Source of the DNA: Basipetospora chlamydospora
Lineage: Eukaryota; Ascomycota; Sordariomycetes; Microascales
Length of the DNA stretch: 64,000 nt
NCBI GenBank assembly: GCA_001599675.1
Contig: BCHP01000004.1
Span: forward strand, 62,001 to 126,000
Reading direction: 5' to 3'
Shown here piece by piece: positions 23,201 to 34,021 of this stretch. Position numbers and translations under genes: made by a program. How positions within the stretch are numbered: position 1 is the stretch's first letter; each line of letters opens with the position of its first letter. Under the pieces are notes generated by a model. It had not been told where the DNA came from and searched no databases. It saw only the letters and a list, made by a program, of their open reading frames with translations.

Positions 23201-25421
23201 TTAAGACTTCTCCTGAGTGTTGTCCTGAGCTTTCTTCTGTGGCATATCCGGACTCTCACAGAAATTACTCTTACTCCTCAACCAAGCCCCGTACCTCCAC
23301 ATCAGAGTCGGCACCACCATCCCCAGCACAAACGCCACCCCGCTCAATATCCCATTCCCCACCAATATCCCCATCCTGTCGTACAGCCCCGGCGCGAACA
23401 GCGGAAAGCTGAACCCGGCCATGGTCCGCACAAACGCCGCGGCACCGGTGGCGCTGGCGGCGTACCGCTCGTATGTGTCGATGGTGTACGTCTGCACGCA
23501 CTGGAAGGACTGGATGAGCCCCGCGGCGAAGATGGCGGCCCCGATGTTGGGCACGATCCAGTGGGCGCGGAAGTTGGCTGCCAGCCCGTAGGTTAGGAGC
23601 CCCGCGGGCACGACGATGGCGGTGGGGTACATTAGAGGGATGCGGAATTCGGGGCGGCCGGGATGGTTGTAGCGCCGCTGGAGGTTCGCATAGACCTATC
23701 AACGTGTCAGTGGCTGTGGTGCTGTTTATAAAAAAAGGAGCACCGATGAAGAATGACATTCGTACCTTGTCAATCATGGGCCCTGCCACCTGAAGCCCAA
23801 GGACAAAACCCACGCCGAGTGAGATATAATTCAAACTTGCAGGTCCTGGCTTTTGCTTGTATTGCTTCATCCAAACAGACGGAAACGACGCAAGTCTACC
23901 TCCATTATCAGCTGCTAAACACTTCACTCTGCGATAACCAGGGGACAACTTACACGAGGTACATCAATCCGTAGAGATACGCCCGATACAGCGCCGTAAC
24001 CTGCAGCGCCGGCTCCGTAAACAGCATCTTGAACGGGCGCACCTGGTGCTTGCGCAGTGTCTGCGCGAAGGTGCGGTCCGGGTTCTCGAACTCCGTGCGG
24101 AATCTGTCGTCGCCCGTCTCCTTGCGGATGTGGCGGGCCTTTCGGAGCAAAATCTTGGGGGCATACGTCTCGCTGAGGAAGAGGAAGGCTAGGATCTGGA
24201 GGACGGCGTCGGCTATGGAGACGGTCCAGAAGATCCAGCGCCAGTTCAAGTACTGGGTTAGGTAGCCGGCGGCTGAGATCAAGTCAGCGTCTCAGGCCTT
24301 TGGATAGGGACGACATGCTGGCTGGGGAGGTGCACGGTAATATCAACGTACCAATGGGTCCTATTGCTGGTCCAAGGAAAGGGGCGAGGCTATAGATGGC
24401 CGTCGCCCTCCCTCGCTCCTCGGCCCGCCAACAGTCACTGAGGACACCTCCTCCCAGCTAGAAACGTCATGGGTTAATCAGCGCAACGTCGTCTCACAAA
24501 CGTCAACGGCAGTCAGGACAGAGAGGCATACCGCTTGCGGCGCACTTCCGCCAAGACCGCTCAAAAACCGAAACGCCAACATCTGCCCCGTCGTAGTAGA
24601 CCACCCACAGACCGTATTGAACAACAGGAAGAGCAGGTTCGAGGACTGCAGCACCACGACGCGCCCGTGCATCTCCGACAGCGGCGCCAGCACAAAGGGC
24701 CCCACGGCGTAGGCAAGTAGGAAGATGGACATGAGGAGGTAGGTTTGCAGGTCCGACGTGATGCCGAATTCAGCCTGGAGCGTGGGGAGGGCGGGGGCCA
24801 ACATGGTGGAGGAGACGGGTGAGATGAAGCTGTAGCCCGAAACGAGGACGGTGGCAATCCATTTTTTGTGCTTGGGCCAGTTTTTGGGGTTTGTAGGGTC
24901 TTGGAAGCTATCCCACGTTACCTTGTCCGATGGTCAGTGAGAAACAACGTGGTGGCAAGGGGCTCTAGAAGGGCCGGGGGAGAAGGGAAGAGTAGAGGGG
25001 GCCGAAATGTGAAGAGATGCCAAGTACGTCGAAATCAACTTACAATATGGTGGTCAATGACGTCCTCCACGGGCGTGACAGCACCACACTTGGCACTCTC
25101 CGTATTGCCCTCCTCGCGCACCCCCAACGTGGTCGTCAAGGCCCCCGTGCTCCTCCGCGACAAGGGATTCCTAGCGGGAACCGCGTAGCCCCCCTCTAGG
25201 TCCTCGTAATTCGCCGGCTGCACCCCTGAAGGGACGGCACTGTCGTCGCCCAGCCCGGTTAATCCTTGGAAAGGCCTCTCGGTGCTGGTCCGGCGGGCGC
25301 TGTTGGTCCTCCACAGGGTCGAGTGGGCCCGTGTGGGACTCGGGCGGCGGCTACCGGGGGAGGAAACCGAGACGGCATGGCGCTGGGCTGCTTCGGGTCG
25401 CTGAGTGTTGATGTAGTCCAT
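23201..25421 (-). CDS. MFS transporter, DHA1 drug:H+ antiporter type
   Basis: Exons on the minus strand: 25044-25421, 24532-24921, 24352-24457, 23954-24272, 23766-23895, 23201-23695. They join in phase to 605 residues. A long Ser/Arg-rich cytoplasmic N-terminus of about 125 residues precedes VTWDSFQDPTNPKNWPKHKKW, the classic entry to TM1 of this group. LGPAIGPIAAGYLTQYLNWRWIFW is antiporter motif C, LSEMHGRVVVL the motif-A loop and LNYISLGVGFVLG a conserved TM8 region. Twelve TMs are expected. Relatives export drugs, polyamines or fungal metabolites at the plasma membrane. Motif A is degenerate (no DRxGRR). All six exon junctions use GT-AG; one acceptor (GAGGTAG at 23896) was chosen because it alone keeps the frame. 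Confidence 0.88.
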
Positions 25422-27501
25422 GATTCATACGCCTCTTGGATGGATGGACCGATATCCGGTGTATTCTGAGATACGTAGTGGGGAATGGGATAAACGAAGC
25501 GAGTGGCTGGAAGGAACTGGACTGCGTCAGTTAGATTATGCAGACTTGGGAGGGCACTCGATGAGCGCGAAAAGATTTGCGACACATGAGGCCATAGACG
25601 GAAGGGAAGAAGAGTGTAGTTTATACCAAGTTGTCTCGACGATGCTGTCTCCAGATATGGTCAAACCGCACGCGTGGCCTTGTCGCCGAGTGTAGACGCA
25701 GTGGTAGCTTATACGAGATATGACTCCTCGTAGTCCTGATTTCTAACGTCTCTTTCTTGACCACGTCTGCGATAAGGTCCAGTAGGACCCTGGAACCTGT
25801 TTCTCGAGTTGATTCGCGACGACGTGCCAATGCGAAAGTCGGTGAACCGGGGGCCGGGGGACTTTGGATACTCCTGTGGCCCTAGGAAGATTTCCTTGTC
25901 CAAGATTTCGAACAAAAGCCGACCGCCTTGCCGAGAGGCCAAACAGTCTGGAATTCCCAAAGAAAAGATCAGGGTTATATCGATAATTAGGAAGGATTCC
26001 CACGCTCATGTAAGGGGGACTGATGGACGTGTGTTGGCAGGATAGATTTCCTGCTAGGACACTGCCTTGAAAAGGACGTTCCCTTCAAGAGGGGTTTTCC
26101 ACCTTTCCTTTTCCTCTAGAGGCGGAGAATGGAGTGTCAGGTTCCTGAAAGTTCGGCTACTTGATATCGTACTCCTTGACAGTAGCGTAAGACGATGGAA
26201 AGTGTTAATAGATCGCGGGGCCAGAATTCAGGAGACTGACTACCTGCCTTCCGCATTGCCGAGCTTCTCCTCTTAAGATCTGACTGTACCACGCTTCGCG
26301 TTGTTATCCGCTGCAACTTATACGAGCGCTTGAAAGGTCCTGGACAAGGGAAAAAGACAAAGCCACTCGGTACAGTGTCATGCTTTTTCCTACTCTCGCG
26401 TCATAGGATGTGGTGACCTGTCGTCTAAGGGAACTCATCTCATCAAAGGGGCTCATTCCGTACCGATTTTTTTTTGTTGAGGGTAGCCGAGCAGAAGCAC
26501 ATAGTAAGGGGTATGAGAAGAGAAAAGAAGAAGAAAAGAATGTTCTCAACCACAGGATTGGTGTGTTTAAAGTTGGAACGACTTCGTCATACTTAACTTG
26601 GCGTGTAAAAGGAGTCCGCTGCTGTATAGCCAACCCTTCTGGGCCCGTCTATAACATGATATCGGGATGACGCTTTGGCTTGAACCCTGTCAGTCTGCCG
26701 TGGGGAGGGAGGATACCTTGACTCGCGGCTTTTGTCAGAAATAACGTCAGGTCGATGGGACCCTGGAAGCCATCAAAGGTAGATCCAAGGGGGTGTGGCT
26801 GGTTCGAGTTATCCGATCCGGCCGTCCTCTCCGTTTGAACGTTTCCGCTCATGAGCCTCATTCGACTCAACTTCGGCAGTCAAGGCTGGACTGCCGTGAC
26901 AAGGCCTTGCGCCCACCTCTCGTCTATTGCGTTCCACACTCCACACCTGCGCCTCGTGCGAAGGAAGAGGAGGTCAGAAGGGGGATTTCTCAGATCACAA
27001 CTTGCCGCAGTCAGTCAAGAGATACATCGAGGCCTGTAGAATACTGGGGATCAGGGATCGAAGGAGCATCACACGGCCTAGTGAAAGAACCCGACGGTCT
27101 GTCACAAGGTTTCGATCATGACGCCCTGGGCTCATCATCTGCAGATCTCTCAACCGTTACACTCGCTTGGTGCCTCTTCCTCCCTTTGTGTGTAGACATC
27201 GAAACGCGCCCCCTCACCATTTTCTGTACTTTGGGCCTCCCCCCCCTCCTCCCAACAGTCCCAAAGCCACAGGACGGTCACGTTGATCGGGACATCCCGC
27301 TGATAGTCGTCCTTGCGTCTCCTAATCGACCTATAAGCAGTGGTTTTCACAGCCCGTGTCACGATTCTCAGTCATTTTTCGTCTTTCCCCTCTTGCCCCT
27401 CGAAAACGAGACCACTACCACTACGAGAGAGGCAGAGCTGAGAAACGCACGTTTTTCATAGTCTAGGTCCGGAACACTCCAAGCCCGGAAAGAAATTTGT
27501 C
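25422..27501. other. Divergent intergenic region
   Basis: Lies between the starts of the DHA1 carrier (-) and the glycerate kinase (+), so it should contain both promoters. Short frames only; no clear TATA box near either start. No gene or mobile element seen. Confidence 0.45.
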
Positions 27502-28770
27502 ATGGTCCCATCGCATATGAATGCGCCACGACCTTCCACCGGCATGAAGGTCCTCGTCTGTCCCTCGGGATTCAAGGGCAGCCTATCCCCGCAGAAGACC
27601 GCCGACTGCATCGAGGCGGGTATCCTCGCCGTGCAGCCTAACGCCTCCGTCCGGAAAGTGCCCCTGGTGGACGGCGGGGAGGGGTTCACACAGGCCTTGG
27701 TCCTGGCCACGGGAGGCACCATGTACGACGTCAACGTCACCGGCCCTGTCGGCGAGCTTATCGCCTCGTACTTTGGCATACTGGGGGTCCAGGAGGTTGT
27801 GGGTCTGGAGTCCTGTGCGCCGACGCCGCGGACGGCTGTTATTGAGATGGCGGCTGCGGCGGGGCTGAGCCTCGTGCCTGCGCACCTGAGACATCCCGGT
27901 AAGACCACGACCTACGGCGTTGGTGAGCTGTTACTAGCTGCGCTGGATGCTGGGGCCAAGAGAATTGTTGTTGGGTGCGGTGACTCGGGGACTTGTGATG
28001 GCGGCGCTGGTATGCTCCAGGCACTGGGCGCACGGCTTCTAGATGCGGACGGAAACAGCCTGCCTATTGCTAAAGGGGGGAAATCTCTTTCAAAACTAGA
28101 CAGCATTGATCTGGAGCACATCGACAAACGCATTGGGCACGTACCCATCGAGGTAGCCGTCAACTGGGCCAACATTCTCTGCGGGCCCAAGGGCGTAGCC
28201 CGTGTCTTTGGCGCGCAGAAGGGTGCTTCCCAGGCCACCATCGAGGAGCTCTCTTCGGCGATGGACACCCTCGCCTCCGTCGCCGGCCGGATCCTCAAGG
28301 ACGCCAAGTGCAGCACCACCCCCGGCGGCGGCGCCTCGGGAGGCCTCGGAACGGGCCTCCGTCTCATAGGCGCCACCATCCGGCCACGCTACGAGGTCGT
28401 CGCGGACTACATTGACTTCTCCACTCTCTTCGACGACTGCGACCTCGTCCTCACAGCCGAGGGCGGCATCGACGACCAGACCCCGCACGGCAAGATCCCC
28501 GCGGAGATTGGCATGCGCGCCAAGAAGCACGGCCTCCCCGTCGTGGCCATCGCGGGGACCATCGGACCCGGCGCGAGGGCCAACTACGACGCTGGCATCG
28601 ACGCGTACGCGTGCATCCTCCAGAGGCCCGGGACGCTGGAGGAGGCGGTGTGCGAGGCGGAGAGGTTGACGAGGGAGAGCGCGGAGTGCGTGATGAGGAT
28701 GATTACCGTTGGGAGGATGCTAGCCTCTTCGGGGGCGTTTGGGGGGAAGACGTCGGCTGTTTTGAATTAG
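27502..28770 (+). CDS. Glycerate kinase (GarK/GckA family)
   Basis: An intronless frame of 422 residues. The core starts MKVLVCPSGFKGSLSPQKTA, the conserved opening of type-I glycerate kinases (bacterial enzymes start with a similar PDSFKGSL). VDGGEGFTQAL, GCGDSGTCDGGAGMLQALGA, TPGGGASGGLGTGL and LVLTAEGGIDDQT are further family blocks. The enzyme phosphorylates D-glycerate with ATP, feeding it to glycolysis or the glycerate salvage pathway, in the cytosol. In-frame ATGs exist at 27502, 27517 and 27544; the last gives a protein that starts like bacterial homologues, so the first 14 residues may not be translated. The family is predominantly bacterial, and the lack of introns is notable beside intron-rich neighbours. 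Confidence 0.9.
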   Translation: MVPSHMNAPRPSTGMKVLVCPSGFKGSLSPQKTADCIEAGILAVQPNASVRKVPLVDGGEGFTQALVLATGGTMYDVNVTGPVGELIASYFGILGVQEVVGLESCAPTPRTAVIEMAAAAGLSLVPAHLRHPGKTTTYGVGELLLAALDAGAKRIVVGCGDSGTCDGGAGMLQALGARLLDADGNSLPIAKGGKSLSKLDSIDLEHIDKRIGHVPIEVAVNWANILCGPKGVARVFGAQKGASQATIEELSSAMDTLASVAGRILKDAKCSTTPGGGASGGLGTGLRLIGATIRPRYEVVADYIDFSTLFDDCDLVLTAEGGIDDQTPHGKIPAEIGMRAKKHGLPVVAIAGTIGPGARANYDAGIDAYACILQRPGTLEEAVCEAERLTRESAECVMRMITVGRMLASSGAFGGKTSAVLN

Positions 28771-29464
28771 AGGTCTGGTTAGGCTATGCTGTAGATTGTT
28801 CTGGTTCTCCTGTTTTAATTTCTTTCTTTTTTTTTTTTTTTTTTTGCCTAGCCGGAGTATGTGAGTGTTGAATCTCGCGGGAATCCCCTACGTAGGGCCG
28901 GGACAGGAACGTCGGCCTCTTCCGCTGATTTGGACGGGCCCGGGGAAGCCAGGAGTCTGAGAGATTCGATGCCGGTGCATTCGTCCTCATTCAAAGTGCC
29001 TAGAGACACGAAAAAGATCACTCAACGACAAACGCTACTGCTGGACTGCTGTTGGGCCGAAGTCAGTCATGTTTCGTCCCGGCAGTTCCTATACTGCGCG
29101 TTAGGTGGGTTGAAACTACCCACTAAACCCGCTTGTCAAGTGGGTTGTGGCTCGAGCCTGGGCGCACCCTAAAGCCTTGAGAGTGCCACGTACGGCGATG
29201 TGACGTCTGCTGCCTTCATTCTCTACGGGCCGCTGGGACCGGAGCCGTAGTCTTCCAGATGACTGATGGCACTACGGCCGAACAGGCACGCCAATGGTGC
29301 GGATGTACGTATGCCCCATGGTCTACTTACACACAAATACAACATACACCCTTCTTAAAACTGTTTTCTCCCTTGTCAAAATGAAACAACAGGGGGGGAC
29401 ATCAGTGGCCCGTTTCATGTGTATCGGGAAACAGGATTTGACATGGCCTAGGACGAACGTGTTC
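28771..29464. other. Intergenic between convergent genes, with poly-T run
   Basis: A 19-base T run lies at about 28827-28845, shortly after the glycerate kinase stop. No gene seen in the remainder up to the phosphoesterase stop. Confidence 0.5.
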
Positions 29465-30490
29465 CTACTCAATAACGACACTCTTACCGGCGCCAAAATC
29501 AAAGGTGCCATCCCGCCCATACCCCTTCTGGTTCGCCACGACCCTCTTCCCCGTCGCCCTGTCCACGAAATCACAGTTAAAGTGCGTATGCCCAAAGACC
29601 CACAGCTTCACAGCGGGACTCGCCCAGCACGGCTCCGCTGACAAGTCCGTGGAGAACGCCGTCCGGACGCCGCGGTGGTCCTCGAGGTGCTCGGGGTCGT
29701 TGGCCTCGGGCGCAAGTGTCGGGCTGTGGTGCGTGAGGACGACGATCTGGCAGTGGGGTTGGTCCCGGGCGAGGGCCTCGACTTCGGCGTTGAGCCAGTG
29801 CAGGTCGCGTGCGTGGGCGGCGTTGTGCTGGTCGACTGTCCAAGAGGGGATGTGGGAGAAGTCAGAGACGAACATGGCAACGGTGCTCTTCTGTTCGTCC
29901 GAGATGTGAGAGAAGAGCGTGCAGCCGAGGACGGTGACCGTGTCGCTGAGGTCGTACCGCCTGCGGTCCATGAAGACGAACTCGCCAGTTGCCCATGGCG
30001 TTCCCTGCATAGCCCGATTTGCTGCAGCAATCTCATCGCCGAAAGCCTGCATCCTCATTACTGCATCCTGGTAGGTCTTCCCCGTTGGCCCCTGATTCTC
30101 ATTGGCGTCAACGCCGCTCCAGTGCGGCTCGACCCAGTACGGCTCATGGTTCCCCAAGACGTAGAATACCACTTTATACTGCCCGACCTGCTCCCTCAGG
30201 AACTCGTACAGGCGGTCGTCGTAGGCGCTACCGATGTCCCCGACGAGGGCGAGATAGGGGCTCGTTGGCTTGATGCGGAAGTCGCGGTACATGGGCAAGG
30301 AGCGGGGTGTTTCGAGGTGCAGGTCCGACATGACCTGGATTGAGAGAGGACGCTCCTCCGAGTTCTCTGTGTCGAAGATGCTATCGGAAGAGGCCATAGC
30401 GATTGACGGGCCTGAGGCAAGGCCGTTGAGTCGGGTTGGATGAGGTCCAGGTTCGACTTCTTCAAGCAGGTCCCATGCCTCGGGGATCAT
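29465..30490 (-). CDS. Calcineurin-like metallophosphoesterase
   Basis: An intronless frame of 341 residues. The five metal-binding blocks are in order: D56-x-H58 in SDLHLE, GDIG (D85), GNHE (N114-H115), a THH motif in IVVLTHHSPTL, and GHTH near residue 305. It belongs to the fungal cytosolic group of small Ser/Thr-phosphatase-fold proteins whose real substrates (phosphoproteins, nucleotides or other phosphoesters) are mostly unknown. The frame could also start at an internal Met (MASSDS, residue 32), which would remove a poorly conserved leader. There is no signal peptide or membrane segment. Confidence 0.9.
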   Translation of the reverse strand: MIPEAWDLLEEVEPGPHPTRLNGLASGPSIAMASSDSIFDTENSEERPLSIQVMSDLHLETPRSLPMYRDFRIKPTSPYLALVGDIGSAYDDRLYEFLREQVGQYKVVFYVLGNHEPYWVEPHWSGVDANENQGPTGKTYQDAVMRMQAFGDEIAAANRAMQGTPWATGEFVFMDRRRYDLSDTVTVLGCTLFSHISDEQKSTVAMFVSDFSHIPSWTVDQHNAAHARDLHWLNAEVEALARDQPHCQIVVLTHHSPTLAPEANDPEHLEDHRGVRTAFSTDLSAEPCWASPAVKLWVFGHTHFNCDFVDRATGKRVVANQKGYGRDGTFDFGAGKSVVIE

Positions 30491-30938
30491 GATGGCTATT
30501 TATAGTATCTTCGCATATGCTTATATAAGAGAGTAGATATATTCATATTCATGCCCCAGGTTATAAATATGACCTCCAAAAGCGCGTCCTTTGCTTTACC
30601 TTAACATCAATATACCTGTATTCCGTGAAACCCGACCCCTTGCCGCCCCATTCTTCCCTCCGCCCCCCAAAACCGGTCAATGCCACACATTTGCTATCAG
30701 CACTTGACATCGGGCCCCGACCTGTCTACCTACGGGACTGTAATTTGGTCATGGGGAATACACGCTTTTATGTGATGCTTCGCTTCCTATTATTCTCGTC
30801 CCTGTGGTGCATGTGGTCTTCCCATCGCCCACCTTACTGATTATGAGCCCCAACCAACAGTCTATGAGGGAGCCTCGTCAATGCTCTGCATCGGGTCCTT
30901 TTCGGAGTGCTGTTAATGATGCTTCCCGACCACTGAAG
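30491..30938. other. Short intergenic region
   Basis: Upstream of the phosphoesterase start and downstream of the hypothetical gene. A possible terminal exon of the latter lies at 30862-30909 (see that entry). No independent gene seen. Confidence 0.4.
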
Positions 30939-31865
30939 TCACATGTGGGGGTCGCCGGGACGTAGGTAACTTACCACGGGACGCTTTTTGCGCCGCCGCC
31001 TAGGAGGAAGCACAACCTCCATCCGCGTCAACTCCGGGAACTCCGCCAGGGAAGTGGGAAAATTGCCCGTCGGGTAGGGCCTCGGCGTGAATTTCCCTTC
31101 CTGGACCTGTCTGTACCGGATGGCGTGGTATCTCTGCTTCTTGGAGGAAGAGATTCCAACGCGGCCTGGGTACCTTGTGCTCGCATCGTAGTGTAGCTCT
31201 CGGTGCTCGGGGAGAAGCTTCTCCGCAAACTCCGGGGCCCGGACTATGTCGCCGTTCGGCCCCTCTATGCAGTAGGCGTAGTTGATGAGGTTGGCGACGG
31301 ACATTGCCCACCTAAACTCCTGTTTGTACTCCTCTTCGGTAATCGACAGCCAGCATGCCATCAAGGCGTCCAGAAACTTGTCGAGCGGCGGCAGTGGGAC
31401 GTCTCCGCCCTCGATGGTGAGCCGGAGATCGTACTTCCATATAGCCACATTAATTAGGACCACGCCTTCCTCCTCCTCCTCCTCTCCGGCGCCCTCCAAC
31501 CGTATACCTCCGCGAGACTCTCGAATGTCTTTCGGGAACACGATCTTGAGGTCCGTTTCCGTGTAGCCCTGGCCCGCGAGCACATCCGCCGCCTGCCGGG
31601 CGTCCGCTACCAGCAGGTAGAGGTCGAACACGCCCGTGTTGCTCCCGTACTGGGCGAGTACGTCTTCGAACCACGCAACGTTTGGGATCCCACTCCCCGA
31701 GAGGATCCGCGATGGTTTGTAGCGGGGATTGGGCGACGGCGGGGGGGAGGCTGGACCGCGGTTGTCGCTCTGTGTGGAGCTTGGGCTTTGCTCGGGCGAT
31801 CCTTTTCTTCTCAGACGAGCCACCCACGGATGGAAGATACTACTCCAAGAAGCAGGGCTTCTCAT
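30939..31865 (-). CDS. Conserved fungal hypothetical protein
   Basis: A 308-residue frame with a Pro/Ser-rich N-terminus, then PNVAWFEDVLAQYGSNTGVFDLYLLVADAR, an acidic EEEEEE loop, a PLPPLDKFLDALMA segment and LLPEHRELHYD. This order matches a large family of uncharacterised filamentous-fungus proteins that I remember by its W-x-E-D-x-L-x-x-Y-G and F-D-L-x-L-L-V motifs; some members are thought to have a nucleotidyltransferase-like fold, but I see no catalytic D-x-D. No signal peptide or TM. A GTAAGT donor at 30969-30974 could join 30975-31865 to a 48-bp exon 30862-30909, replacing the last twelve residues by fifteen; phase fits, so the true C-terminus is uncertain. It is divergently arranged with the NTase-fold gene. 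Confidence 0.7.
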   Translation of the reverse strand: MRSPASWSSIFHPWVARLRRKGSPEQSPSSTQSDNRGPASPPPSPNPRYKPSRILSGSGIPNVAWFEDVLAQYGSNTGVFDLYLLVADARQAADVLAGQGYTETDLKIVFPKDIRESRGGIRLEGAGEEEEEEGVVLINVAIWKYDLRLTIEGGDVPLPPLDKFLDALMACWLSITEEEYKQEFRWAMSVANLINYAYCIEGPNGDIVRAPEFAEKLLPEHRELHYDASTRYPGRVGISSSKKQRYHAIRYRQVQEGKFTPRPYPTGNFPTSLAEFPELTRMEVVLPPRRRRKKRPVVSYLRPGDPHM

Positions 31866-32522
31866 GGTGGATGTTGAATTGATGGATTGATGATGCGTGG
31901 ATGGACTAGGCTGCTGGCTTGGTGGATTGACGAGTTTGAGCGGACTCTCCGGTTCAATAGGTAGGGTTCATTATCGAGGCTCATCTATTGAAGTTATCCA
32001 GCTAGGGGCTATATCACACTGTTTATAACGATGTTTGCCCCAAATCTCGGACATATAGAGCCGTTGTGCTACGCCGTGGAACACACCAACAGACACAAGA
32101 CACATCGCTTGACTGAGCCACTCAATCCTACGCGCCTCGGGTCTTGTGAATGTCCAAAACTACCCAGTCACATCAATGAGAAATTCATAGATGGTCGCCG
32201 GTGTGGTCAATATTGGCTGCCTTTATGATGACGAGAGCACTGCCCCTGTCTTAAAATAGCCCGCATGGATAGTCGGCTTCCGACCATATTGGCCTACGCC
32301 TTCCAAGTCGCGGAGCCTTGCGAACATGGATTTTAAAGATAAAAGTGTGAGAATCCCGCTTCCGTCACTCCCAGTGGGTAAAAGTATTTCCCCTTTACGT
32401 GCCTTGCTTGCAAAGAGTCTACCGTGCTTCATTTCCCACGTTGCCGAGTTCACTTCACCGTCCCTAGCCTGTCCTGACACCTCAAAGCCGTTGGTTGATT
32501 TGCCATTCTCATTCCGTCGGCC
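31866..32522. promoter_or_regulatory. Bidirectional promoter region
   Basis: 657 bases between two divergent starts (hypothetical protein at 31865 on minus, NTase-fold protein at 32523 on plus). No obvious TATA box close to either start. Shared control of the two genes is possible but not shown. Confidence 0.35.
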
Positions 32523-33508
32523 ATGGGCTGTGGTCTTTCCAAGGAGTCGGACAATGTCCCTCAATCGGTCAACTTGCAGCAACTTCCGTCCAACGCATTG
32601 AGCTCCTCCGTCCCGCCCACCCACGCGTCCTCAGCCGTTCCGGGGGCGAAACCGTCCCACGCATTCGGCGGAGAACCAGGGCCGAGTCGCCAGACCCACG
32701 CCCCGCAGCCCAAGTCCAAGGTGCTGTCACTGGGTGCCCGGCGCGACTTTCTCACGACGCTGCACCATGGCTTGCAGGACAGGTCCTACGTAGTGATCGG
32801 GGGCAGCGCTCTCGCCGAGCACGGGAACCTCCGCAAGACCACGGACGTCGACGTCCTTATCGGGGGCGGCGACACCAAGCGCTCCATCGAGGACCTCCTC
32901 TCGACGAGGTGCGCCGGGCGTTTCGTTCGATTAGGTCAGGGGAAGATGGGGTGCGTTCACATTCTATACCGCGGCATCCTTTTCATGCTAGTTATCTTTT
33001 TCCCGATGCGGGCGGGTGCTGACTCTGGTGCGTTATGTGTAGGTTCATGGCGTCAGACGGGGAATGCTACCCGCTTGACCTCTCCACTGACACGGATGTT
33101 GATCTCCCGTTCGATGAAAGGGAGCACACGACGATGAGGGGAGGCGCCCGAGTTGCCACGGTCTCCTTCCTGCTCAACTCCAAGGCCCGAGCGTGGCAAA
33201 CACGCATCCCCATTGAGCACAACTACGAGGAGAAGCGCAACAATGACGCGGCGGACATCTTCTTCAGCCTCGACGCCCTTCGGGGCAACAGAAACGCCAG
33301 CGCGATGCCGCTGACGTGGGTATACACCCGCGCCTTCTGGCTGCCTTTCCAGGACGCGTACCCCGAGTCCGAACCGCTGTTCAGGGCGGCGGGTTTGTGG
33401 ACCGACGAGACCGACTTCCCGTCAAGCGCCTCAGGGGGTGGGAGATCCACTCGAAGCAATCTGAGCTCCGTGGGCTCCTTCGGCTATCACAGCAGCGGTG
33501 ACAACTGA
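32523..33508 (+). CDS. Nucleotidyltransferase-fold protein with acylation-type N-terminus
   Basis: Exons 32523-32950 and 33043-33508 join in phase to 297 residues. YVVIGGSALAEHGNLRKTTDVDVLI (residues 89-112, motif G93-G-S and D108-V-D110) is the core of the NTase fold seen in antitoxin/toxin-type (AbiEii, MNT) and minimal nucleotidyltransferases. Such enzymes move a nucleotide onto protein, tRNA or a small molecule. The start MGCGLSK fits N-myristoylation at G2 with a palmitoylation-type C3, so the protein may be tethered to a membrane. A Pro/Ser-rich linker of about 50 residues separates the N-terminus from the domain. The C-terminus is Gly/Ser-rich. The third acidic residue of the active site cannot be assigned with certainty. 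Could also be a catalytically dead relative. Confidence 0.75.
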
Positions 33509-34021
33509 GGAGCCAGTAGAGCTAGTTTGAGGACTGGCTAGTTCACAGATCCTACCGGCTTATAAGGCCAAGATCATAGCAGCAGGGCTGGGTCCAGAGC
33601 TAGCTCATTTGCACAACAGGCCAGTTCCCACGGTTGAAAGTGTAGCAGGGCCTGATTGAGAACAGGCTCGTTGGGTATCTGGCAATGGGTTTTGGCAATA
33701 TTAACTGATGTAATAACAAGGAAATCGGTCGCATATCTCCCCTGGAAGATTTGCAGGATGTATTGAGCTATGGGATATCTTAAAACTTGTACTAGCAAGC
33801 GGTCAATAATTCGGTTTAGTATATTGCGACAACCTCATTCTGTTGTCCCGTGCCATTGAACCGCAGGGTACACTCTGAATTCTGGCGGCCTGCCTGCCTA
33901 CCTTGAGTCAACATCCCGCTACCCCCTTAGTCGTACCAAAGTAGTTCTTGGACAAGGTCCAGAGTGAATTAGTTGGTAGCTCGCTAGCAGGGAGCGTGTT
34001 GCCTCCCTGTCCACGACTATC
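33509..34021. other. Intergenic between convergent genes
   Basis: Contains the 3' ends of the NTase-fold gene (+) and the F-box gene (-). No gene seen. Confidence 0.5.
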
